From Anaerolineales bacterium (GTDB lineage Bacteria > Chloroflexota > Anaerolineae > Anaerolineales > VGOW01), in NCBI GenBank assembly GCA_919901875.1, contig CAKKQG010000238.1, positions 1 to 19,041 of the forward strand: 19,041 nt of DNA, in the 5' to 3' direction. Below are positions 12,798 to 19,041 of the stretch, piece by piece. The notes beneath the pieces are model-generated. The model worked only from the letters and a program-made list of their open reading frames with translations, did not search any database and had not been told where the DNA came from. How positions within the stretch are numbered: the stretch's first letter is position 1; each line of letters starts with the position of its first letter. The position numbers and the translations under genes are program-made.

Positions 12798-14586
12798 TCG
12801 GTATCGTTAGCCTCTGCCCCACAAATATCGCATCCGCATTCGGCAATTTGTTTGCCTTCACAATTGCCTCAACGGTCACGCCATAAAATTTAGCAATACC
12901 ACCCAACGTCTCACCCGGCATCACAACGTGGGTGATCGGCGTGGGCGAAGGTGAACCTTGCGCGGTGAGAGTCGGTGCCACCGTGGGCATGATCTGTTTC
13001 GTAAAATACTTGGCGAGCAGTGGGTTTAAATCCGCATTAGTATGTCGCCTCAGCGCAATAAAAAAATCGTTGTTGGTCACTGTGCGCCCGGCACTGTTGG
13101 AATAAAAATCGCGCAAGAAGGCGAAGAACGAAGCGTCGCCTATCGCCGCGCGCAGGTCGCGCAAGAATAATGCGCCGCGCCGCAACAAGTTGCGCGAATA
13201 ATCTTCCGTGTCACTAAATTGTGAGGCGGCACGATCCAAGTTACCGCTTGGCTGCCAATAATTCACGCGCGAGTCCCAATACCACGATTCGAGATTCGGA
13301 TAATGCGTTTGATAAAACAACAATTCCGAATACATCGGAATACTTTCGTTGAGCCACGGCTGCGAATACGAATCGCCCATCACCGCCTGCCCCCACCATA
13401 AACGCGACATCGCTTGCGGCGTGAGCGCAGTCAAAAGTGAATCGGGTCGCCCGACGTAATCGGCGTAACCTCTGCCCGTGTGCAAAATAATTCCGCTCGC
13501 CGTCGCCGAACCCAAATAAGCGTTCTCGGCAATGATCAACGTCGTGTAAGGATACGCGCCGAATCGATCATTGAAAATTTTGAGCGACTGCGCTCCCGCC
13601 TTCAATGCCTCTTGCCCCGCCGCAACATGCTCCGCCAAATAATACGAAGTGAGAGTCACGTTGCCTTCGCGTTGAGTCTGCGTTTGATATTTATGACTCG
13701 CGGCGAAGGCAACCGTGCGAGCGTTGCGGATATTAAATTTCCAATTTCCCGATGATCGGCTCATCGCCCCGCCGCTTGTAACTGTTACCGACTCCGTTGT
13801 TGTAACGTTGATCTCATAGTCCGCCGAATCGGTGAAGATGGGATCGGCGGGCAAGGGGCCCGTGGCGGCGTCACCGAGCATGAGCCAGCCCGATCCGCTT
13901 TGATACGGAGTCAAGATCGGATACCAGTTAATAAATTGAATCAGATCATTGCTGTAACCGATGTTGCCGGATGGCGGGCGCGTGTCGAGAGCGATCTTCG
14001 GCGTGGTGAGGGCGTAATTAAATGTGATCGTCGCCACACCATTCGCCGGAACGCGCTTGGGCAAGTTGATGATCACTAAACCATTTTTCTTTTGATACGT
14101 GGCATTGCCTTCGGCAAGCGTGATGTTGCTCAACCCCCACGTATCGGCAGAGCGCAGCGCGGTGGGCAATTGAAAAACTACTTGAGACCACACATCGGGT
14201 CCGGGGTTAGTGACTTCCACAGTTTGAATCACCGAAGCGCGATGCGCCACATAATCCAGATTGATGTTGAAGCGATACGAGGCGATCCACCCGGAAAATT
14301 TTCCCAACGGCACGGGCGTGAAAGTTGGGACGTTGGATGAAGGCGAAGCGATGCGCGTCGAGGTGGATACGGGCGAAGGCGTGTCGGGGATGGAGGGAGT
14401 GGAACAGGAGGCAATGAACAATGAAGCAATGAGACAATGAACAATGAAACAATGAAACAATGAACAAAATGTTTTAAATCTCAACCTTATAGTGAGCGAA
14501 GTCGAACCATCCCAAAATCCCAACTTCCAACTTCGAACATCCAACTTCGCACTTCGCACTTTGCACTTCCAACTTCTAACCATCAT
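12793..14586 (-). CDS. M1-peptidase-like lipoprotein with LysM domain, catalytically dead
   Basis: With the start at 14586 the protein has 597 residues. It has a lipobox IASC (Cys61), a Pro/Ser/Thr spacer, a beta-sandwich, a thermolysin-like domain of the M1 aminopeptidase type, and a LysM peptidoglycan-binding domain at about 552-596. In active M1 enzymes HExxH is followed by 18 residues and Glu. Here the site reads QAMSR (391-395), then exactly 18 residues, then Glu414 in WLNES. Both zinc His and the catalytic Glu are gone, the GxMEN site reads SATASG, and the Tyr before the KGA-like motif is Leu. It is therefore probably a surface-anchored non-enzymatic protein. The ATG at 14584-14586 overlaps the upstream stop (ATGA), but codons 1-33 are repeat; a TTG at 14484 would give a cleaner signal peptide. 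Confidence 0.8.
   Translation of the reverse strand: MMVRSWKCKVRSAKLDVRSWKLGFWDGSTSLTIRLRFKTFCSLFHCFIVHCLIASLFIASCSTPSIPDTPSPVSTSTRIASPSSNVPTFTPVPLGKFSGWIASYRFNINLDYVAHRASVIQTVEVTNPGPDVWSQVVFQLPTALRSADTWGLSNITLAEGNATYQKKNGLVIINLPKRVPANGVATITFNYALTTPKIALDTRPPSGNIGYSNDLIQFINWYPILTPYQSGSGWLMLGDAATGPLPADPIFTDSADYEINVTTTESVTVTSGGAMSRSSGNWKFNIRNARTVAFAASHKYQTQTQREGNVTLTSYYLAEHVAAGQEALKAGAQSLKIFNDRFGAYPYTTLIIAENAYLGSATASGIILHTGRGYADYVGRPDSLLTALTPQAMSRLWWGQAVMGDSYSQPWLNESIPMYSELLFYQTHYPNLESWYWDSRVNYWQPSGNLDRAASQFSDTEDYSRNLLRRGALFLRDLRAAIGDASFFAFLRDFYSNSAGRTVTNNDFFIALRRHTNADLNPLLAKYFTKQIMPTVAPTLTAQGSPSPTPITHVVMPGETLGGIAKFYGVTVEAIVKANKLPNADAIFVGQRLTIPK
14404..14580. repeat. Composite repeat at the 5' end of the M1-like gene
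   Basis: From left to right: about seven AATGAAC/AATGAAA heptamer-octamer units (14404-14466), the 32-bp segment 14492-14523 identical to 3679-3710, then heptamers of the CTTCCAA/CTTCGCA type to 14580. On the minus strand this encodes both the N-terminal extension and the hydrophobic core of the signal peptide. Confidence 0.85.
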
Positions 14587-15158
14587 CTCGCAAACGCGCT
14601 CATGATCTGCGCCGCGCCCCACAGGACCATTGCCACCAGCAAAAAGTTGAGCCCCAAGCGCACCTGAAAAAATTTCCAATCGGCGATCTGTGCTTTGGTG
14701 TGGATAGCGCTCAACATTGAAACATTGAGGTCGTTGTGAGTTTGAGCGGTGAACTTGCGGATAAAATCTTCTAAGCTCAAGCGGCTGATGCTGTCGAAAT
14801 ACAATAGCGTTTCAACGCCCGGCACCGAGGGCCACGGGCGCAGAGTCAAAACGGCGCAGTAGATCGCCACGATCAATGCGGCGAACATTAAGATGATAAA
14901 CAAGGCAGAGACACGACTAAAAAGACTCTCGCCGCTATCAATCAAGGTGATGCCGGTCCCTTTGTTCAACGCGCCAGTGATGGCAACCGCCACCAGTGCG
15001 CTGGTCGCCAACAGCAAAAGACCCTGCGCTTTTGAATCGGCGAAGCGAATTTGATCTTCCATATGCCCAAAGAGAACTTTCATCAATTCGGTTGTCTCGG
15101 CGTTCATCGCCTCGACCCACTGTGGCGGCACAACGAGAGAAGGTTTTTTATCTGCCAT
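14583..15158 (-). CDS. DUF5706-like (Pycsar-effector-like) membrane protein
   Basis: This 191-residue protein has three predicted membrane helices (about 44-64, 85-106 and 163-186). The stretch QIRFADSKAQGLLL at 36-49 just before the first helix resembles the ADxKAxxLL signature of the DUF5706/Pycsar effector TM family, whose members in phage defence open or disrupt the membrane on binding a cyclic nucleotide. The resemblance is from motif memory and is moderate. It starts 5 bases after the clpS stop and its own stop overlaps the M1-like gene, so clpS, this gene and the M1-like gene form one coupled set. A cyclase exists in the window (6236-7708) but is 7 kb away and not of the Pycsar operon layout. 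Confidence 0.6.
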   Translation of the reverse strand: MADKKPSLVVPPQWVEAMNAETTELMKVLFGHMEDQIRFADSKAQGLLLLATSALVAVAITGALNKGTGITLIDSGESLFSRVSALFIILMFAALIVAIYCAVLTLRPWPSVPGVETLLYFDSISRLSLEDFIRKFTAQTHNDLNVSMLSAIHTKAQIADWKFFQVRLGLNFLLVAMVLWGAAQIMSAFAR

Positions 15159-15163
15159 ATCGT

Positions 15164-15490
15164 TTATTCTTCTGGCTCAATTGTAAACGTGAGCGGGTAA
15201 CCTTCGGCGCGCGCCATGCCGTGCGCTTGACCCACGAGATACTTTGCTTGTTCGAGCGGATACGTTGCCACATACCCCACACCCGTGACGTGCGCCCGTT
15301 GAGTGATCGCTACTGCTTTGAGGAGTGAAAAGTTGAAAACAGATTGCAGGACGTGGATGACAAAATCGTAAGGCGTGACGTCGTCATTATGGATGAGGAT
15401 TCGATACGGTGGATCGAGCATCACTTCTTCGTCCGAAGTGACTTCGACCTCCACATCAGTATCAGTGTCGGGTTGAATATCGGGTGTCAT
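15164..15490 (-). CDS. clpS: ATP-dependent Clp protease adaptor ClpS
   Basis: This 108-residue protein delivers N-end-rule substrates to ClpA/ClpC. The family core is clear: YRILIHNDDVTPYDFVIHVLQ at 29-49, with Asn35, Asp36, Asp37 and Thr39 of the N-degron pocket, His67 in AHVTGVG, and the C-terminal PLTFTIEPE. The position of the gatekeeper Met of E. coli ClpS (TPM) is Tyr here (TPY). The N-terminal 25 residues are acidic and flexible, as expected. The start MTPDIQ is supported by AAGG 8 bases upstream; an upstream in-frame ATG would add 18 residues with no family similarity. No clpA/C is in the window. Confidence 0.9.
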   Translation of the reverse strand: MTPDIQPDTDTDVEVEVTSDEEVMLDPPYRILIHNDDVTPYDFVIHVLQSVFNFSLLKAVAITQRAHVTGVGYVATYPLEQAKYLVGQAHGMARAEGYPLTFTIEPEE

Positions 15491-15567
15491 CGTAAGCGCC
15501 TTATAGTGTGCCTTGTCCAACTTCAAAGCACACTTTACCATCAAGTATCTTTTACCGCATAGTAATT

Positions 15568-16575
15568 TTACCTTTCCAACTGCCTGAAGTGCATTACATA
15601 TTCAAACTGAAACGTCCACAAATAATCCACCAGCGCCCACGTTTGCTCTTCGGTAAAAATCGGCCCCCAATACGGCATCCCTGTCCCCATACCGCCGCGA
15701 ATGATCTTGCCTTGCAGCAGCGCCGGACTTGCGCCGAGCATTTGCGATGAATCGGTGAAGTCCACCGGTGATTTAGTGTTGTGACCAAATTCCATTTGCG
15801 CGCTCGAATCTTTTTTCGTGAGTGACGCCGCCATTACCCCATCGCCCTTGCCACTCTCCCCATGACACGCGGCGCAATTTTGGGCGTATAACTTTTGCCC
15901 TTGCGCCAATTTTTCTTTGGTCGTGTTCGCTTGCCAAACGAAGGCGACCAGATTCCAAATTTCATCATCAGGTAGAGACGTTGCGTGCAACGTCTCTACA
16001 AAAGCATCGGACGGGCTATGCGTCAGGTAATACTCGCGCGTTAAAAAATTTGCGGGGATGTTAGTAATGGATTTGGCGACGGGTTTTTGCGGTGGGATAT
16101 TTTTAGCGGGATGTGGATCGTCAAGATCAATGTTCAACTTGAAATACAACGGTGACACCGCCGATGCCTGCGCCGCCGGTTCGCCCTTCACCTCAATCGT
16201 GCCGCGCATCCGCCAGTGACTCAACCCACACCAGCGCGTGCAATAAAAAACATATTTGCCCGGGCGATCAAACGTCAGCGTGGTTTCAACCATTTGCCCG
16301 GCGGGTAGATCGAGCGCGGGCGTATCACTTTGCCCAATGGCAAAACCGTGCTGCACATCATCGGAGATCAAACGCAAACGGATCGGTTCGCCGACTTTGG
16401 CGGTGAGGTTCGCCGGAGTGAAACCGCCCGCTTCGGCGATGCGGGCGTGAATCTCAATGGACGAATCGCGCGACATGATCCAACGCCCGATCAGGATCGC
16501 CAATGGGATGCCGACGAGAATCCCGATCACGAACAACCGCGCGCCGCTTTCGGCTTTCAACCAACGAGCAGCCAT
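15568..16575 (-). CDS. CuA cupredoxin-cytochrome c fusion (cytochrome oxidase subunit II-like)
   Basis: This 335-residue protein has one N-terminal membrane anchor (12-32), an extracytoplasmic cupredoxin domain with a full CuA set (His76, Cys112, Cys116, His120, Met123) and a C-terminal cytochrome c domain (CAACH at 234-238, Met300 as likely sixth ligand). It would pass electrons from c-type heme to CuA, or the reverse. Unlike true oxidase subunit II it has a single anchor, and no subunit I is in the window. Residues 205-214 (EIWNLVAFVW) look like the last helix of a further cytochrome c domain with no heme site. Residues 193-201 come from an inserted palindrome. The start has AGGG 5 bases upstream and overlaps the preceding gene by 19 bases. 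Confidence 0.85.
   Translation of the reverse strand: MAARWLKAESGARLFVIGILVGIPLAILIGRWIMSRDSSIEIHARIAEAGGFTPANLTAKVGEPIRLRLISDDVQHGFAIGQSDTPALDLPAGQMVETTLTFDRPGKYVFYCTRWCGLSHWRMRGTIEVKGEPAAQASAVSPLYFKLNIDLDDPHPAKNIPPQKPVAKSITNIPANFLTREYYLTHSPSDAFVETLHATSLPDDEIWNLVAFVWQANTTKEKLAQGQKLYAQNCAACHGESGKGDGVMAASLTKKDSSAQMEFGHNTKSPVDFTDSSQMLGASPALLQGKIIRGGMGTGMPYWGPIFTEEQTWALVDYLWTFQFEYVMHFRQLER
15972..15999. repeat. Perfect 28-bp palindrome inside the CuA-cytochrome gene
   Basis: GTAGAGACGTTGC (15972-15984), a 2-base centre, and its exact complement (15987-15999). On the minus strand it is translated in frame as VETLHATSL, between SPSDAF and PDDEIW of the cytochrome protein. It shares GTGCAACGTCTCT with the recA leader hairpin. 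Confidence 0.9.
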
Positions 16576-17867
16576 AACATCCCTAACGTAATCACGAAAC
16601 AAAATGCAATCACGCCCTGCGCGTTGGCTTTAATTTGTTCGCCAATTTGCATCGCCACTTGGCTCGACCAAGCTAACCCGATGATCAACGCCGCCGCTTG
16701 CAGAGTCGGCGTCACCTGAGTCAAGAAGGGAGTCCATTTGAAATTCACTGTGCCGAAAAGATTCCATCCCCAACCCAATGGATCAGAAATCGCGGGCAAT
16801 AGATATGAAGCGTTGGCGAAAACGAAGGAGAGGCTGAAGGCGATCCACGCCAGCAAACCGAGTGGGATGAGGGCGTAAGCGAAGTTGATGAATGATTTGC
16901 GATTGAATGAGGTGGCAATAAAAAAAGATGCGGGTAATGCGCCGAAGATAAAAACTAAAAATGTAATGGCATACAACGCCCAGTCATTTGTGCCGACGGC
17001 ATACGCCGCGGCTTTGAGCTGCCCCCACGAACCCAGCATCACAGCGGAATAAGTCATCGCGCTGCCCAACATGATGAAGGCTTTGAACGCCTCATCCAGT
17101 TTGCGCCCGTGTGGTTTGATCAGATCATCGCCGATGGGACGAATTTGAATCGCCACGTTGTCGTGCGGGCAAGTTCGCAAACATTCCATGCACGTCCCGC
17201 AATAGGTGTTCTTGCTGAGACCGCCCGGATACACTTGCCACGGACAACCATACCCTTCGGCATTTCCGTTATAGCAACTTTTTTCGGTGTGAGCCGCGCA
17301 CACGGCAGAATCTTTGACGCGCACTTCTATCGGCGCGACTTGCGAATACAAACCGATGAAGCCACCCACGGGGCACAGGTAACGACAAAACGCGCGTCGC
17401 TCGAAGATGAGACTCGCGGCAAAGGCGACGAAGAGAAAAGCGATGAGGACGATGGACGTGATATTGGGTTGAGTCAACACCACGGCACTGAACAAAGCGA
17501 CAAGCGCAAACGAAATGTTTTGTAACCAGATGTTGCGAAACTTGTTGTGCCAACGCAGGTTGAGTCCGAACCCTTTGCCTGTTGGTTTAAGTATCGCTCC
17601 ATGTTGAAGCCATTCACCGGCAAGCGGGATGGGACAGATGCTGCACCACGCTCGCCCGAAGAGCGGCACGGCGATCAACATCAACAACGCCCACCAGCCG
17701 ATCCACACAAAGACAATGCTGAAGTTGTGATTGCCTACCGGTGTGCCGACGAGTCCGGCGATGATGGCGAAGATGAATCCACCTAACGCAATCGCTTGAA
17801 TAATAAATTGTGGCAAGCGATTCTTGAGGAGAGGTTGGAGGAGGGGAGTGAGGTCGTAGCGAGTCAT
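16557..17867 (-). CDS. NapH/NosR/CcoG-like membrane polyferredoxin
   Basis: This 436-residue integral membrane iron-sulfur protein probably moves electrons across or along the membrane to the exported copper proteins encoded next to it. It has several transmembrane helices (about 20-40, 50-70, 115-155, 262-275, 287-375, 395-435). Two CxxxCP/CxxCP motifs (CSICP at 75-79, CRYLCP at 161-166) are typical of the NosR/NapH/RdxA family. A ferredoxin site follows: YCGTCMECLRTCP with Cys223, 226, 229 and 233, and further Cys190, 198 and 208. Its ATG overlaps the cupredoxin stop by 4 bases (ATGA). The second half with extra helices is longer than in NapH. NosR-like function for nitrous oxide reduction is possible, but no nosZ is visible. 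Confidence 0.82.
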   Translation of the reverse strand: MTRYDLTPLLQPLLKNRLPQFIIQAIALGGFIFAIIAGLVGTPVGNHNFSIVFVWIGWWALLMLIAVPLFGRAWCSICPIPLAGEWLQHGAILKPTGKGFGLNLRWHNKFRNIWLQNISFALVALFSAVVLTQPNITSIVLIAFLFVAFAASLIFERRAFCRYLCPVGGFIGLYSQVAPIEVRVKDSAVCAAHTEKSCYNGNAEGYGCPWQVYPGGLSKNTYCGTCMECLRTCPHDNVAIQIRPIGDDLIKPHGRKLDEAFKAFIMLGSAMTYSAVMLGSWGQLKAAAYAVGTNDWALYAITFLVFIFGALPASFFIATSFNRKSFINFAYALIPLGLLAWIAFSLSFVFANASYLLPAISDPLGWGWNLFGTVNFKWTPFLTQVTPTLQAAALIIGLAWSSQVAMQIGEQIKANAQGVIAFCFVITLGMLWLLVG

Positions 17868-18409
17868 GTTAAGTCAGACTTCCGAAGTTGCACAAACCGC
17901 AAAGACTTCGGAAGTCTGGATACGACAATCAATACCAACACCGCAAACCCAACTGCCTGCCACCACAACCAATTTGTTCCCACCTCTAATTTGCCGATCA
18001 TAAAAGGATGGAGCGCGCCGCACGTTACCGAACAACGAAAACGAAACGAGCCCGATTGATTAGCGATGAAAGTGAGTTTCGCCGTTTGCCCCGGGTCGGC
18101 GACCACGTTGAGATCGTAGCCATCAATGTAGAGTCCATGCACCACATCGGTTGAAGAAAGTTCAATGGTGAGGCGATCACCTTGATTCACTTGGATGGCC
18201 GGTGGCGTATATTCAAAGCTGCGGGCTTCAAGGCGATAGGTGCGATCCGTCGGCGGCGCGGCGGCAACAAAGGTCGGCAGGAAGAGGATCGCTAACGCGG
18301 CGAGTATCAGTAAGACAAGTTGCCAACTTGTCTTTGTCCTACTGACAAGTTGCCAACTTGTCCTACGGGATGTTGGATGGTCCATACTTGGAGTATGTGC
18401 TATCCACAT
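17864..18409 (-). CDS. Membrane-anchored CuA-like cupredoxin
   Basis: This 181-residue exported protein has a signal/anchor helix at 31-50, a cupredoxin domain at about 55-145, and a C-terminal membrane helix (148-164). The ligands His91, Cys126, Cys130, His134 and Met137 (CSVTCGALHPFM) form a complete CuA-type pattern, so a binuclear copper electron-transfer site is expected. The N-terminal stretch 17-32 (TSWQLV twice) is encoded by two palindromes and does not look native. The start is uncertain: the ATG at 18407-18409 overlaps the upstream gene by 47 bases; another Met is at codon 9. The last 17 residues, SRLPKSLRFVQLRKSDL, are encoded by a third inverted repeat. Confidence 0.82.
   Translation of the reverse strand: MWIAHTPSMDHPTSRRTSWQLVSRTKTSWQLVLLILAALAILFLPTFVAAAPPTDRTYRLEARSFEYTPPAIQVNQGDRLTIELSSTDVVHGLYIDGYDLNVVADPGQTAKLTFIANQSGSFRFRCSVTCGALHPFMIGKLEVGTNWLWWQAVGFAVLVLIVVSRLPKSLRFVQLRKSDLT
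17875..17918. repeat. Inverted repeat at the 3' end of the cupredoxin gene
   Basis: CAGACTTCCGAAGT (17875-17888) is the exact complement of 17905-17918, with a TGC/GCA pairing further in. It is translated as the C-terminal tail of the cupredoxin and ends just before the start of the polyferredoxin gene. Confidence 0.8.
18310..18366. repeat. Tandem pair of palindromes at the PCYCGC-cupredoxin junction
   Basis: AAGACAAGTTG with its complement (18312-18334, 1-base centre) and GACAAGTTG with its complement (18344-18362). The block begins GTAAG and ends CTAC. The CTAC end supplies the TAG stop codon of the PCYCGC gene (18363-18365), while on the same strand the cores are read as TSWQLV in the cupredoxin frame. 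Confidence 0.9.
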
Positions 18410-18800
18410 AATTTTTGATCTCGCCCGGACTCTTGCCCTCGTTGAGTAAACGCATCGTGTCTTGCGTAATGTCTACGCAGATCGAACAGCCGACGGCGTG
18501 CAGATCGTATTCGATCTTGCCGTTCTGCTCACCGGCGACGTAGCACGAATAATTTGAAGTGTGTCCCACTTTGCCGCAACCGCAGTAACACGGAATTTGT
18601 TTCATTACGTCGGGGTTGGCGACGGCGAATTGATATGCTTGCTGCACGGTGACCGGCGATGTCTTCACCTCTTGCGGCATTGAGTCGAGCGGTGCCATTT
18701 TCAATTTGTGATCGTCGGTAGCCGCACCGCATCCAGCTGTGAGAGTGCTAATGAAAACCAAGGTAAGCGTCAGGAAAAACCAGAAACGTTTATTGGGCAT
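18363..18800 (-). CDS. PCYCGC-motif lipoprotein
   Basis: This 145-residue protein has a lipoprotein signal peptide with lipobox TAGC (Cys24), a spacer, and a cysteine/histidine-rich domain: PCYCGC at 70-75, His80, Cys86 in NYSCYV, then HAVGCSIC (His101, Cys105, Cys108). The PCYCGC family is widespread in Gram-positive bacteria and Chloroflexota. Its function is not established; the residue set suggests metal (copper) binding or thiol chemistry outside the membrane. It follows the UGA-containing gene by 14 bases and overlaps the cupredoxin start, so it belongs to the same operon. Its TAG stop is provided by the adjacent palindrome. Confidence 0.88.
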   Translation of the reverse strand: MPNKRFWFFLTLTLVFISTLTAGCGAATDDHKLKMAPLDSMPQEVKTSPVTVQQAYQFAVANPDVMKQIPCYCGCGKVGHTSNYSCYVAGEQNGKIEYDLHAVGCSICVDITQDTMRLLNEGKSPGEIKNYVDSTYSKYGPSNIP

Positions 18801-18814
18801 GAGGCGATCTCTTT

Positions 18815-19041
18815 TTACGGCACCCAGTTCGAGAGAAGAGTGACGGTGCGATCTTTTTGCGTGGGATCGTTAGTCACCAGATGAACACTGAAATTATGTT
18901 TGCCCGCCATGCTTGGACCGTGCATTCCAAATTTGACAAAGATGATGGTGCGCTCGCCGGGTTGAAGGGTCATCGAACCGATGACCGGAGTAGGCGGTCA
19001 ACACCCCTCGACGACTTCGACGTAAGGTGTCTCCGCGAAGC
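18815..19041 (-). CDS. DUF1573-like exported protein, probable selenoprotein (partial)
   Basis: Only the last 74 residues are in the window, and the gene continues past the edge. The minus-strand frame reads ETPYVEVVEGC, then UGA (18998-19000), then PPTPVIGSMTLQPGERTI and onward through HNFSVHLVTNDPTQ to the TAA at 18815-18817. The part after UGA resembles the beta-sandwich of DUF1573-type proteins (LQPGE, VHLVTNDP). The frame is coherent on both sides of the UGA, and a hairpin with a G-first loop begins 11 bases after it. I infer that UGA encodes selenocysteine next to Cys, giving Cys-Sec-Pro-Pro. A plain stop mutation or base error remains possible. It is the first visible gene of the copper/iron-sulfur operon. 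Confidence 0.7.
18968..18986 (-). promoter_or_regulatory. SECIS-like hairpin after the in-frame UGA
   Basis: On the minus strand GGTCATCG (18986-18979), loop GTT, and CGATGACC (18975-18968) form a perfect 8-bp stem. There are 11 bases between the UGA and the stem and 19 between the UGA and the loop. Bacterial SECIS elements need a short stem-loop about 16-37 nt after UGA with G at the start of the loop and often GU; this hairpin meets those points. A competing 6-bp hairpin (18982-18987 with 18995-19000) would include the UGA itself. Confidence 0.6.

Noticed and set aside
14587..14679. Longer start of the M1-like protein
   Set aside because: It would overlap the upstream membrane protein by nearly 100 bases and has no signal peptide; the ATGA overlap or the TTG at 14484 is more likely.
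1..19041. tRNA, rRNA or insertion-sequence genes
   Set aside because: I saw no cloverleaf, rRNA segment, transposase or integrase in any frame.

Overview
The window looks like a chromosomal segment of a Chloroflexota bacterium, probably Anaerolineae-like. The grounds are the recA-recX-rny order, an acetoin/pyruvate-dehydrogenase-type E1alpha-E1beta-E2 operon, an FHA-GAF-cyclase, a copper/CuA electron-transfer cluster, and many short heptamer arrays and palindromes between genes. The assignment is inferred from gene content and style; no marker was placed on a tree.

Layout. 1-170: 3' end of a rhodanese domain, probably a MoeB-rhodanese protein (+). 294-1103: PIG-L/LmbE deacetylase (-). 1273-4665: pdhA, pdhB, pdhC (+), with heptamer arrays separating and following the genes and one array inside the E2 linker. 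4838-6227: unknown protein, single-domain response regulator, unknown protein (+). 6236-7708: FHA-GAF-adenylate cyclase (-). 7709-8088: no supported gene; a terminator hairpin and a 31-bp tandem array. 8089-11657: rny, recX, recA (-). 11770-12633: two-domain GNAT protein (+), divergent from recA. 12793-19041: a minus-strand run. Read in transcription order it is a partial DUF1573-like protein with an in-frame UGA (probable selenoprotein), a PCYCGC lipoprotein, a membrane-anchored CuA-like cupredoxin, a NapH/NosR-like polyferredoxin, a CuA-cytochrome c fusion, clpS, a DUF5706-like (Pycsar-effector-like) membrane protein, and a LysM lipoprotein that resembles an M1 aminopeptidase but has lost its catalytic residues.

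Two themes stand out. (1) The copper/iron-sulfur/heme genes at 15568-19041 overlap or nearly abut and form one extracytoplasmic redox module. Its first visible gene has a UGA codon followed at a suitable distance by a hairpin with a G-first apical loop, matching the bacterial SECIS pattern. (2) Two repeat families have entered genes. One is a set of palindromes, many with GTAG/CTAC ends, found in the CuA-cytochrome gene, in the cupredoxin N-terminus, and as the source of two stop codons. The other is a set of heptamer arrays that encode part of the E2 linker and the signal peptide of the M1-like lipoprotein. One palindrome sits between two copies of the start of a gene at 5596-5707.
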